Assembly (NCBI GenBank): GCA_946902985.2
Contig: OX336391.1
Coordinates: forward strand, 74,997,947-75,061,946
Length of the DNA stretch: 64,000 nt
DNA from: Meconema thalassinum
Taxonomy: Eukaryota; Arthropoda; Insecta; Orthoptera; Tettigoniidae
Reading direction: 5' to 3'
Of the stretch, positions 19,601 through 31,455 are shown one piece after another. Position numbers and translations under genes: made by a program. The notes below the pieces were generated by a model. That model saw nothing but the letters and a program-made list of their open reading frames with translations. It did not search any database and was not told the DNA's origin. The stretch's first letter is position 1; the number at the start of each line of letters is the position of its first letter.

Positions 19601-22600
19601 ATTATAGACAGCGGGTATTAGATAATATCCCACGTAGTGAGAAGATTTCCCATTTAAATAGCTTAAGAAAAGCTACTTTCCATTAGGGTTGGCTTAGACA
19701 GACAAAAGCTCAACATGGCAAATCCCGCGAAGAATGATTTTTGCCCCTAATAAGTAATCTCAAGCTGTCTATAAAATATCGTTAAAAGCATGTAGAAGTT
19801 AAAACGAATGAAGATGAAGTTAAAACTTGAAGTAGGTACTTATCTTCGTTGCATAGCGAAGGTGAAGTTCCCTTGACAGATACTTAAAGTGCCAACATGG
19901 CGTAGATTGTAGAAAGTGTCTCTTGGTAAGAGCAGACTGGCTCTAGTTGAGCCTTAACTGACCGAGTCAACTGCCGACTTACAAGTGAGACCCACTCAGC
20001 GAAGCACGGAGGGTCCAAGGAAGGGAAAGAGTGGGGGTAGGAGACAAAAGGAGAACATATAAGCATGACCAACATTGTAAACTTAAATTCTCTTGAGGAA
20101 ATGGTCTTCAAAGAGTTGATAGCAGGCGATACTAGCACAGCATGGTGAGTGAAAAAGTAGACGAAGATCTCTTGATCACGGAGATAAAAGCTGGCGATGG
20201 CAACGAGATCTGGTGGCCAGATGGATAAGGAAGTCCTCTTGCACCAGGAAGAATTGAGGAGTTTCAGAGATTCGCTGCTAGATGACGCTAGGTGGGTCAT
20301 GGAAGATATATATCTAGAACAGACTCACAATGACATATGAGACATGACCATCAAAGAGAAAATAGAAGATCGCTGTTGGTGTTTGATAAAGAGGAAGGAA
20401 TGAACATGCAAAGAGCATTAAATTTTATTCTCTCGTACCGTGTATTCCAAGAATACACCAGTCAGAGTGTCAGGTGACGCGAGAGAGAGTCTACTTGGTC
20501 AGAGCGAGGGGAGCAGTGTGCTGCGGAAAGGCATTACGACAGTGGTTGTTGGTGTGTGATGTTTAAGGAAGTGATATGAACGTGTGAAACATCGTGTCTA
20601 AATATGCTAATGTATTTTGAAGCACGGAAGTCTGTGTGATTTTGAGTGAGTTTTGGATTATTCCACAGTAAAGACCGGTGGCATGGGGAGACAATAAATT
20701 GTCAGTTCTGTGTAACGTAGTCGTGGAGAATAGGGAAATGTGAATGTACTTTTTGGAAAGTATTGAACGTGCATGTTGTAAGGAAACGCCTTGAGACACG
20801 TTACTTCGGAACGATATGTTCGAGAAGGTAGTGGTGAGAAATAAAATGGAGAACATTATGGACACGTGGCCGAAAGGAGAATGTGATTTATCAGAGGAAG
20901 TTATGGTATTGTGTTAAATTATGCTGAGGGAAATGCGGCCTACATCATGAAAGTGAGAATTCCTTCGAGTGGAGTGACTTAGAACGATATGCGGAAAAGC
21001 AATGTTCACGCAGCCACTTCAAAAATGCACAATCTACTAGAGAACAGTATGAATTATGGCCAACGCAATTATGGAAGGAGACTACACGATTTTCTGGAGG
21101 GACGAGAAGAAGAAAACGCCAGGACGGAGACCAGGGATCAAACGAGGTGTCTGTCAGGGGGCGATCCGATTGCCGTGGCAGTCAGCCCTTCTCAAGAATT
21201 AGGATGGCCGATGTCAGGGAACGAGCAGCTTCTAGGCGGACCAGGGAAGAGGGATCGTGGTTTGAAGCGAGGCTACCCAGTTGTCAGCCAAGTGAAATGG
21301 AAACCAGCGCCTGTTCTGAACGTGAATGGATCTTCACTTTGTTCGTCTCCAATCCAGCAGAATGTAAGACAAGTCTTTCAATATTTGTAGCCCCAGTTCG
21401 TAGTTCTATGTTCTCGTAGATGCTTTGCGTGATCATTTTATTTCAGTAGTAATTTTGTTAAGTAGTTGGTTTGGATCTTGTGGTCCGTGATTTTTATTCA
21501 TCGAAGCAAGTTACGGTGTGCTTTGAGTGGGCTTGTGAGCCTCAATTCCAACCTGTCTGGGGATATTTGCAGGCGAGTTATCTGCTTGCTGACCGTGCGT
21601 GAGTTAGTGGAGTCCTCGTTTCGATGTTTATCGCAGGCTTTTCCAATTGTAAGATTTTCTTCCCCAGATTAGATAGTTTCGACCTCGTGGTTTCGCATTT
21701 AAATTATTTTCGGATTTAAGAGTGTTCCGGGATGAACAGTTTCTTGCGCACTTTGCTTCTTTGCATTTTTCTTATTTCTGCGCTGTTGCCACTTCGCAAC
21801 TTCGGAGGAGTTAATTTTTGAAAATTGCTTTTAAAAATTAGATTTCCCTAGATTTTGAATTATTTTGAAATTTGAGAGTTAGCTATTTGATGTTTGGTGA
21901 TTCTTTTCACATTGTGTTGTGGCACTATTATCTGACTTTACCTTTGAATTATTTTCGGAATTTTGAATTTTGAATTATTTTGGATTTTGAAATTTTCACT
22001 CTGAGAATTTATTTCATTTTGATATAGGAATTTGAATCAAATCTTTCTTCGAATTTTCAGAAAATCCCGATCAATTTTGATTTTGAGAAATTTGGGACTT
22101 CAATCCTGACTTGAGATTTTCCAACAAGAATTTTTTTCTTTCTTTGAAAGTATAGTTCATTTTCAGTTTTGACTATTAGAACATGTCTCGTTGATTTAAA
22201 GTTGGTTGCTATTCTGATCGTTCAGATGAAGAGTTCTTTCGAAAACAATTTTGAATTATAAAATGTAATGTTGATTGTAGTATTATTCTCGACTGTTGTT
22301 ATTGTGTGACACAGTGTATATACATAATTATTTATTTAAAGGTTTACTGAATATAGTGCACACATTAGTGGAAAATGTTTTTGAGTTGACACTCACAATA
22401 AATGTAACTTGAGACGGATTATGGTCAGAAATATGTCGTGCTTTGTTAACACGCACTAGGAGATCGTCATTCGATCTGTAACAGTTATCGCTTATGAAGC
22501 ATATTTAAAATTAGTATCAACGTCTTTGAATTTCATAACTTGAGGGAGAGATGGTCATTTTTGTAGCATAGTGTGGGATGGTGGTGTTTACATTGAAGAG

Positions 22601-25600
22601 GTGTGAAAATACCAATTTTTTTTGTTGGTATTTCGAAGGTCGACCCCTGTAAGGGACGTTTTGTTCTGGGAACCTTTCCTCTGTCAATGGTTGTTGTTGT
22701 TATTTGGGCTGCGTGGTGTAGATGATTAGGATTTCAGTCTTGTGAGTCAGCTGTAAGCTTTGTTTGCCGTTCGTTGGAACGTTGTGTTATTATGGTTGGT
22801 GGAGTTTATTTCGACTGTTGTTAGATTTCTTTTACTGTGTTTGAAGACAGTATTGCTTTATATTCGTATTGTTAGGACCATTTTGGTTGTGTTTGATGTT
22901 TGTCTGGTAGACTGTCGCGTTCATGTAGATCAGCTGGGTTGGCGATACCGGGGGCTGCAAAAGTTTGGTATTCAAGACGTTGCTGCTAATTCAGTTATAT
23001 GATTATTGTTATTGTTTTGAAGACTGGATAGAACAGGGGCTTAGTGGATAGCATTCTCACCTTTATCGGTCGGAAAGCTAGACCATTTTCTGCTCGTTAA
23101 CCTCGATGTTCATCACCGTCAGTAAATATTGATGAATAATAGGTCTATGTAGATTAGTGAAGGAACATTGGTGTAGATACTGTCCTAGAATGACACATAT
23201 ATAATTATAATTAGGTATTTCTTAAATTTTTGTAATTAGAATTAAAAGATATTTCGGTAATCCAATGAAGAATAAAAATCAGGATATATGTATAGAGTAA
23301 TATTTTGATACTGTAAATGGTGAGAGGCCGTCACTATTTAATTCTATTAAGGGGGTTGTGTTATGTTTTTCTTCGCTCTTTATATTTTTTATTCATTAAT
23401 CCTGATAGAAAAGGCATTGCGATAAGTTGCCAATTTTTTGTTGATCTTTAAGTAATTTATTTTTGTGTGTTTTAGCTGACGTTATGTCAAAGTGTGTGCC
23501 ATACGACATCAATTGTAATTACATTCAGATTTGAATTCTCGATTTTATTATATCCATTTTTGCGGTGTCTTCTCTTTTCTGAATAAAATTTGGGCACGCA
23601 TTTGCGTATGCTCATACCATTTTCAATTTACTCTTGCGTTGTTTTTATAGATAGTGTGGAGGATAGGAACATGCCATGGTTATTATAGCGGCTTGAATCA
23701 TTTTATCCATTCCTTTGTCCCTGTTACGCCCGAGTGAATGAGAGTCTTGCGCTCATGTGTGTGTGTGTGTTGTCGCTGATCCTGTGGAGGATTTTCCATT
23801 GCATGTTATATATATATTCACCTGATATGTGTCCACGATTTGCAGAGTGTGTGATGCCTGATATTACGGTATGTATTTTTAGCCGGGGTACTGCCGATGG
23901 TATTTGATCCGCTGTCTTCTTGGATTGTGGCAATCACGATACTGCTGTAATCGGGTACAGTACCAAATCGCTGCATTGCAAAACCACAATGGAATTTATA
24001 CATTTGCAATTTCGAAAAGTCTAAAATGACTTGGCCTAAATAGATAGGTTTATTCATGACCACTTTAGTTTTGGCAAGTTCAATAGTCAGTAGATCATGA
24101 TCAATAATGTTTAAAGATTTGAAATTTGGTTTTGCAATATATTTTTGAGCTCCCCATTAGCCATGCCATGTGTTGACCAAATGAATGTCCCTATACTGCC
24201 GTACATTTTCCAAACTCTTGACATAGATACAATTATTCATCAGTTTAAAGAAGTTTATTTGAAAGGGCTGAGTGGCACATTGTCTGTGACTGGTATTTAA
24301 ATCCATGTACGGTTTCAACCACGGTTTATGACAAAAAGAATTACCTCTATGGATTTTTTTAGGGTTAAGCCCTGGGCTAAACATACTACCAGCATGTCAA
24401 TATGCAACACATAGTGATTTTTTTTTATCAAACAAGGCACCCATCAATTTCTTATGATTGACCTTACTCTCGGGCGGCACCATTTTCTCTATGCAAAAGG
24501 GGAAATCACCATGTCGCTGTCTGAGATCGGGGGATAAGCTGAGTCAACGTCAAGAACATACCCTACGTCCTGTTGCTCGCTGGCGCTATGCACATTAAAA
24601 TCTTTAATTTCATCCTCAGACAGCCAGACAAAGTTTCTGTACGGCAGTGGTCGACTCATAGCGTGACCGTATAAATTGTTTACGTCGAAATACATTAGGT
24701 AGGATTCAGGTTCTTCGAGACAATAATCAGGCATGCAATGATTATTTGCCTTGGCATGTCGCTGATTGAGCGATACGAACCCCCCACGAATCGCTTTTTC
24801 CATCATCAGTCAGTTAATCAAGCTCAATGTGGGTAAATTTGAGGGCGGCGTCCCAACTTAACCCTGGACTGGTATAGTAGTGGCCGGGGTCAAGGCCATA
24901 GATCATGTGACATAGCTGACGAAACGTTTCAAACACGTCTGTCAACAACAACACGTCTAATTTGAAGTAGTGCATAGCATACTGGCCCATGGTTTCTATG
25001 CCAAACACTCGCCGAACATGGTGTGCGTGGGCATAGTCTTCTTCACTAATGGTGCATTGAGTTAACTGAGAAAAGAATTTTTCTCTTGGCGGCAAAGTCG
25101 TTTCTTTAAGCACCTCGTAACTTCCCATATAGTCATAAGGGAAATGGCCTTTACGAGCACACAATTTAAATTGATTTGTATCCGTAAAGTGGGAATGGGT
25201 ATGTTTCAACTCATCTTCGCTTCAGCCTTTCACAAGACTATTCAGCGAACTAGACATAAACTTGAATGAGTCGAGAAAGCGAATGCTCATGCTTCCTTTT
25301 CTCCATGAAAGTGAGGTAAAGCTCTCATGGTTCTTAGCCAAAATGCTGAAATTGCTCTTAGCTACATGAGCAAATTGTTTAACAATGAAGTGAAGGTCAT
25401 ACCGGGAGAAATTGTGTAAGAAGACAGGGAGGAAGCGAGGTGTAGAGTACTTCAAATTGCATTCGCTATGGGCAGCACCTCTAAAATGCCCTCTCCTGTG
25501 ACAGTGGTCCCTTACTTTTTTTCTCCGCCTAAGATTGGCTTTTCACATATGTGGCAGGTTGTGGCTTGATCATATTCTCTTTGCTGTACATCATTCATTT

Positions 25601-26888
25601 GAATTGGTAGAGGGTTGTCCAAAATGTTTTCTACTTTGCCCGCTAAAGCCGCCATTTGATCAACAAACCACCGCGCGCAATCCTGACCTTTGTGACTTAC
25701 ATACTCACATTGAGAATTATCATAGTGACAGACAAAATAATAGGCTACAGCTAAAGGCTCATGTTTCTTCACTGGATAGGTTGAGCTTGTATGGGGGCTT
25801 GGTTCACATCCCCGAATGGGAACGGTGAGGGCCTCAAAATCAGCGTAAACAGTAAATGGTATCATGTCTTGTTTATTAGTGGCCTTAAATTTTAAGACTG
25901 CGTCATTCCCTTCGGGCAAGCCTAGCTTTACTGCCGTCTGCCCTTCACAGTCTTTCGTATGTCGTTTCAAAAGTTCATTAGTTCCAAAATACTGAAGGCA
26001 GCGCTCACAAATGTGTTTTGCACACTTATCATAGGACATTTGGCTGCTTACCAATCTACTCAAATTCTTTACCCAACAATAATGGCTTTTATTCCCATCA
26101 GACAGGAAAAGCAAGTGAATGTGATGTTGCTTTACCTGTTTGGTGGCATACAAGGGGCCCACAATATTGGATCCCTCAATGCCATACTCCATGACAGAGA
26201 AATTTTAATTATTTTTCTCAAATAAATGAATTTTATCTAGAGGCATGGGAAATGAAACACGCTCGAGATTGAGTTTGTCTCATGTGGTTAAACAATTCTT
26301 TGTACTTCCCTGGTCTATGAGCATCATGCTGATTTTCACTGGATTGCAGACAGCTAACTATACTCCATAAAAAGAAGTAATCGTCTTTGTTGCGTATGTT
26401 GATCACTGCCTTTCTAGAAGCGATAAAGTTCGGTGTGGCAATATAGCTACTTCCTGCATTTAATGGATTGTATTTACAAATATTAATTTGCAAATAGGCA
26501 AAGTTATTCAGAGCCAAGCCACTGGGACCCTGTTGCAACTTATCAAATTTAGTGATAAGCGCTTGAATAGCTTTCTCCTGATACCACGTTTCCCAATTAT
26601 CGGCTATCAGTACTTTCTCCAATTTGTACAAAGGTTGAAGGTGTGTTTCTCTTCAACATTATTTTTATCAACATAAATTCACATAGTAGTTCGAAATTTT
26701 ACTTTTAAAGCCTGATGCAATCTTAAGCCTTGTTCACATTCACTCAAAAATATGGGAAAACATAATTCCACAAAATCTTTAGGCGACAGACAGTGATTGG
26801 CATTGTAAATTTGGCCGGAGCAAATTCGCGTTTTGAAACATTTGGCCAAAGGCTGCCACACTAACACTTCACTCTCTGATATAGACAT
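16615..26888 (-). pseudogene. protein-primed family B DNA polymerase (PolB), frameshifted and interrupted
   Basis: Homology starts at ATG 26888 (MSISESEVLVWQPL) and runs leftward through at least seven frames. In order: the N-terminal region with YNPLNAGSSYIATP; a C2H2-like knuckle; exonuclease motif VYADFEAL (within 26192-25512) and HNFSRYDLHFIV; KGHFPYDYM and TSPGLSWDAALK (25209-24814); motif A YFDVNNLYG (about 24690); motif B FFKLMNNCIY (about 24246); and KPIYLGQVILDFSKL (about 24050). Motif C, YTDTDSF, is found only at about 17087, after a ~6.85 kb insertion, followed by the C-terminal end to 16615. This is the replicative polymerase of Polintons and adintoviruses, of the type that primes from a terminal protein. 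It is clearly dead. Its 5' end faces terminal block R2 about 1.2 kb away. Confidence 0.85.
17108..23962. mobile_element. unidentified ~6.85 kb insertion inside PolB
   Basis: PolB homology stops at about 17111 and resumes at about 23963. The junctions carry a near-perfect 13-bp inverted repeat, GGTACTGTCCCCG at 17100-17112 and its complement with one mismatch at 23952-23964. Part of the left copy also fits PolB coding (GDST before LLYTDTDS), so the exact edges and any target duplication are uncertain. Inside are weak ORFs at 17462-18178 (minus), 19884-20300 (minus) and 20989-21390 (plus; open in two frames, G/C-richer). None has a motif I recognise. The right third is T-rich with an AATAAA at about 23581, compatible with plus-strand transcription. 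No long terminal direct repeats were noticed. A decayed DNA transposon or retroelement is likely. Confidence 0.5.
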
Positions 26889-27971
26889 GATTATAAAATG
26901 GACTAATAAACGTGCAAACCTTACCTTAGAATAGGTTAATCCAAAACCAGCAATTCCACACGGCCACACTTATCGCTTTCACTGACTGGCAAACAATCAC
27001 GCCCACAGGCGCATAATGGTCGTAGCAATTGGCCCCAGCAGGAGATGATCACCAACAAGGTTTCTGTTGTTTTTGTATCACCAACAAGGTTTCTCTTGTT
27101 TTTGTTTCCAACGATTTATCTGAAAAACAAACCAATAAAATCCGTTATTAGTCATGGTTATATACATTCAACATGTGCATTCATTCATTGATTCATTCAG
27201 TTGTTCATTCATTCATTCATTCATTCATTCATTCATAGGAGTTGCTAAAACAAAAAGGTTGCAACTGTGCACACATAGATAAGACGCTCACTCGAAAAGT
27301 AACAAGGTAATTTACAAAGAAAAGAATTAATCTATATTCATAGCTCATCGTTTTTTCGCTGGCGTGACGGTAGTTAAAGCCTGTTCACTCCATACACGTC
27401 TTCATTCTGAAACAATAATAAATACACGCCATAAGTTTGTAAATTTCCATGAAATAAATGGCATACATTTAACAACAACAATACAAGTAATGGAACAACA
27501 TGTACTCACCATATAATGAATTATAATGCGTTCAGCAAATGTGCTCTTTGCCGCCACTGTCACTGTCCCTCTCTCTCTCTCTCTGCTTTACCAGACTTAA
27601 TGTGTTTTTTTTAATTTTCTTGCTTTTTGAAAATCTGCAACAAACGAAATCCCAAAAAATACAATCAGTCACTAACTTACTTTTCACACATACACAAAAT
27701 AACAATAAAAAATCATGTCATAATTAACAATAATGAACCTACTTTAGTACAAGTATGGCCGCGGTTCACGTAATTTTTTACTAAGAGCTTAAGGCACTTG
27801 CATCCGTCGTCTTCAAAGGTGATCATAAGAATGATGACTCTCTCTTAACCTCAGAACATATATGTCTCCTCAACAAGATGCAAAGTTAACACATTACTTT
27901 TTTGGCTCCTACGCGTAGGATGTCGTGGAACGCACAAGTCCGACTGATTCTCACAAGCTTTGCAAACTCTG

Positions 27972-28011
<40 letters not shown>

Positions 28012-28111
28012 GGAATGCAATGATCAGCTTTTCGACAGAGCTGTATGTCCTTCATTGCATGATCGAGTTACACGTCTGTGTCAGATTACAGCCACCTGCA
28101 TGCGAACAACA
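26889..28111. other. spacer with microsatellites between PolB and terminal block
   Basis: It contains a tandem pair of a ~30-bp sequence with 'atcaccaacaaggtttct' (about 27047-27108), an (ATTC)n run (27200-27237), a CT-rich run (about 27568-27586) and a (GT)n run (27975-28006). Short ORFs over the runs (such as 27539-27727 and 27902-28246) are artefacts. No gene is recognised. Confidence 0.5.
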
Positions 28112-31100
28112 GGCTGCGAGGCACGTACGATGATAAGACCACTGTCTTGTCTTGCTAGCCGTGGGTCAATCTCAATGCTTTCAATTCTCATTTCATCAAG
28201 TAAGTCCTCTCTCTGCGTTAGAGCCCAGGCAAGCCATGTCAAATAATAGTAATAATAATAATAATAATAAAAATAATCATAATAATGCACATGTGTTTAA
28301 CCAACATCATAGCGCTTAACATAACGTGACTTCAAATCTGGTTTCTTACTTTTTCCCCGTTTTCCTCAACGATTTCGAAAACGTGACGGAAACCATAATT
28401 TCAGCTTTTCTATACCTACATTCCCGTAAAGAGGACAACGATACAAATACATCAACATACCTGTCATAAAAATCGCCTAATTCGTTTTCCAAATAACTCG
28501 AAAATTAACAAAAACACGTTTTCCATAAGAAAACCATGTTTCCAGCGTTTTACCTTTTCCATACCTATATCCCCGTAAAGAGAATAAACAGGCAAAAAAA
28601 TATAATCACACATGTCATCATCACGTTTTTAGTTTTTACAATATTAGGGAAAATCACAAAAACCCATTTTCCATTAAAAAATACGTGTTTCCAGCTTTTT
28701 ACCTTTTCCATACCTACATCCCCGTAAAGAGGACATCATCATCATCTTGTACAGTTTCCAGCCCCAGGTTGGCTCTGTTTGGAACATAAGCCTCGCCACT
28801 TAGTCCTTTCTTCCCACCACCTCACCGCTATCACTCTGGTCCAGTCCTCGCCTCTCTTCTTGACACATTCCTCCACTCCTTTCAGCCATCTATCTCTTGG
28901 TCTTCCCCTTGGTCGTTCCTTCTGCATCTGCATCTCATGTATCCTCTTGGGAATCTTCATCTCATCCATTCTCTTTAAGTGTCCATACCACCTCAGTCTT
29001 GATGTCTCAATCCTACCTTGCAAGGGCTCCTCTTTCACTATTTCCCTGACCTTTTCATTCCTCACCCTGTCTCTTCTTGTTACTCCGATCCTACTTTGCA
29101 GGAACTTAATTTCACCTGCCTGTATTCTGCTTATGTCTCTTTTCTTCATTGTCCACGTTTCTGAAGCATAGGTCAGTATCGGGATATAGTAGCTTCTGTA
29201 TAACACTTACTTGCTTTTTTGTGGGACATCTTTGTTCCACACTAAGCTCCTAATGCTTGTCAGAAATGCTTCTGCCTGTCTGCCACGTTCCGTAATCTCT
29301 TTGTCATTTCTCCCATTTTCCTCCACTATACTTCCCAAGTACTTGAGACTTTCCACCTTCTTCAGCTGTCCACCTCCAAGTGTTATCCCACTCATTGGTC
29401 TGTCCTTTTTTCTGGTCGTTAACAGGATCTCACATTTACTGATGTTGAACTTCCATCCGTACTATCCCGCTGTTTCTTCCCAAGCCTTCAGTTGCTCCTG
29501 AATTTCCTCCTCCTTGTTTCCCCAGACCATGAGATCATCTGCAAACACCATTGCTTTCATCTTATCTTCTCCTATCTTTCCTGCTATCCGTGACATTACC
29601 TCGTCCATAACCACAATAAAGAGAAGGGGCGACAGCGCACTACCCTGTTTCAGGCCACTCATTTGTCTGAACCAGTCTGTTCTTTCCCCTCCAACTTTCA
29701 CACAACTCACACTTCCACAATACATCTCCTTCACTCTGCCTACAGTCCCTTTTTCCACTCCCATGTTTTCCATTGCTTCCCAAACCTTCTCCCTACACAC
29801 ATTATCATAGGCCTTTTCGATGTCCAGGAAGGCCATCAACAGATCCTCTCCAAATTCGTAGTAGTGTTCTTGGAGCTGTCTCGCTGAAAATATGAGATCC
29901 ACTGTTGATCTCCCAGGTCTGAATCCATACTGCTCCTCTCTCAATTTTCTCTCCACTTTGGCTCGTATTCTACTTTCTAATATCTTTTCATATATTTTGG
30001 CACAGTGTGGTATGAGTGTGACTCCCCTGTAATTTCTGCACTCCTTTCTGCTTCCTTTCTTAAATATTGGGACAATTAATCCTTTCCTCCAATCTTCAGG
30101 GGTCTTTTTCTCCTTCCACATCACCCTCATCACACGGTACAGCCTCTGTTTCCCAACCTCCTCTGCTGCCTTCACCATTTCAACACTCACTTCGTCCACA
30201 CCCGGTGCCCTTCCTCCTTTCATCTTGTCTATAGCCATCTCCAGTTCTCTCCAAATCAGGTCCTCTTCCATTCCTGTGTTGTCATCTCCATCTTCCAATA
30301 CATTGTCTTCCTCCCTATAACCGTTTGGATTCACTAAATCCTCAAAGTACTCTTTCCACACTGTCTTGAGTGTCTCTTTGTTGTGTATCTCATTCCCGTT
30401 TTTGTCCACCATTACCACATCCTCTCGCAGACCTCTTCTCTTACTTTTGACCATCCCATAAAGAACTTTCTTATTTCCTCTGCTGTCTTCCTCAATCATC
30501 TCTGCCCTCTTTACCATCCACTTCTTCCTCTCCTCTGCGACAATCTTGTTTGCTTCTTTCTTCTTTATCTTATAATCTTCCCTTGCCATATCATTTCTTT
30601 CCTGGAACCACACTCTGAAAGCCTTGTTCTTCCTTCCCACAGCTTCCTTTACTCTCTCATTCCACCATGGTGTCTCTTTAGACCGCTTTCTGTTGCTTGT
30701 TATTCCACATACTGCCACTGCAGCTTCCACCATTGTGTTTTTGAATTGCTTCCATTCCTCTTCCCTGTTTTAGGATTGTCTGTTGGCATCCTTTCCCTTA
30801 TTATCCTCTGGAATTCTTCCTTGACTTCCTTTTCCTTGAGTTTCCATACTTTGATTCTCCTTTCCTGGTACTCTGTCCTCTTGCTATCCTTAACAACTCC
30901 CAGAGGACAATGAGACGAAAAAATACTATCACGCACGTCATCATCACGTTTTCAGTTTTCGCAATATGAGGGAAAATCACAAAAACTCATTTTAGACTAA
31001 AAACCATGTTTCCAGCGTTTTACCTTTTCCATACCTACATCTCCGTAAAGAGGACAACGAGACGAAAAAATACTATCACGCACGTCATCATCACGTTTTC

Positions 31101-31455
31101 AGTTTTCGCAATATGAGGGAAAATCACAAAAAAACCATTTTCCATCAAAAAACCGTGTTTCCAGCATTTTACCTTTTCGACACCTACATTACCGCAAAGA
31201 GCGCAACGAGACGAAAAAATACTATCACGCACGTCTTCATCACTTTTTCGGTTTTCCAAAAATTAGGGAAAATGTGAAAAACACATTTTTAGACCCAAAA
31301 CCCTATTTTCACTTTTTCGACACCTACATTCCCGTACAGAGCACAAGGAGACGAAAAAAACGAATCCAAGCACGCCCTTCTAGCATGACTCCTTCCATTC
31401 CAAGGCCGCAGGGGCTCACAACTTCCTAATTGCAACAGAACCCGTGACCTAGCAC
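28112..31455 (+). repeat. terminal repeat block R2, interrupted by an RTE LINE
   Basis: R2 matches R1 in order and orientation: the 'gctgcgaggcacgtacg' start, a TAA-type microsatellite, then units with the 'cctacattcccgtaaagag' core near 28424, 28574 and 28723. After a LINE insertion (28736-30901) they continue near 31044, 31191 and 31333, with the shared 'gctcacaacttcc' end at about 31416. It has six units against five in R1. The block flanks the 5' end of PolB. Its outer part is cut off by the repeat beginning at about 31455. Confidence 0.65.
28736..30901 (-). mobile_element. 5'-truncated RTE-type LINE
   Basis: The reverse transcriptase lies on the minus strand in three frames (30733-29462, 29395-29207, 29206-28742). 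The motifs are GRAPGVDEVSVEM, GFRPGRSTVDLIFSARQL, AFLDIEKAYDNV, SGLKQGSALSPLLFIVVMD and the catalytic VFADDLMVWG. It ends with a RLRWYGHLKRMD and GRPRDRW tail typical of insect RTE-like elements. The 3' end is a (GATGAT) run. An 8-bp target duplication, agaggaca, occurs at 28728-28735 and 30902-30909, splitting a repeat unit of R2. The copy lacks the endonuclease domain present in the longer copy at 58968-62974. Large ORFs on the opposite strand (such as 30383-30913) are shadows of this gene. Confidence 0.85.

Noticed and set aside
17100..23964. LTR retrotransposon explanation for the PolB insertion
   Set aside because: No long direct repeats at the two ends and no gag or pol motifs were noticed; left unassigned.
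30383..30913. 176-codon plus-strand ORF rich in Leu, Ser and Phe
   Set aside because: It is the antisense shadow of the minus-strand RTE reverse transcriptase; the same shadow appears opposite the copy at 60.7-62.6 kb.
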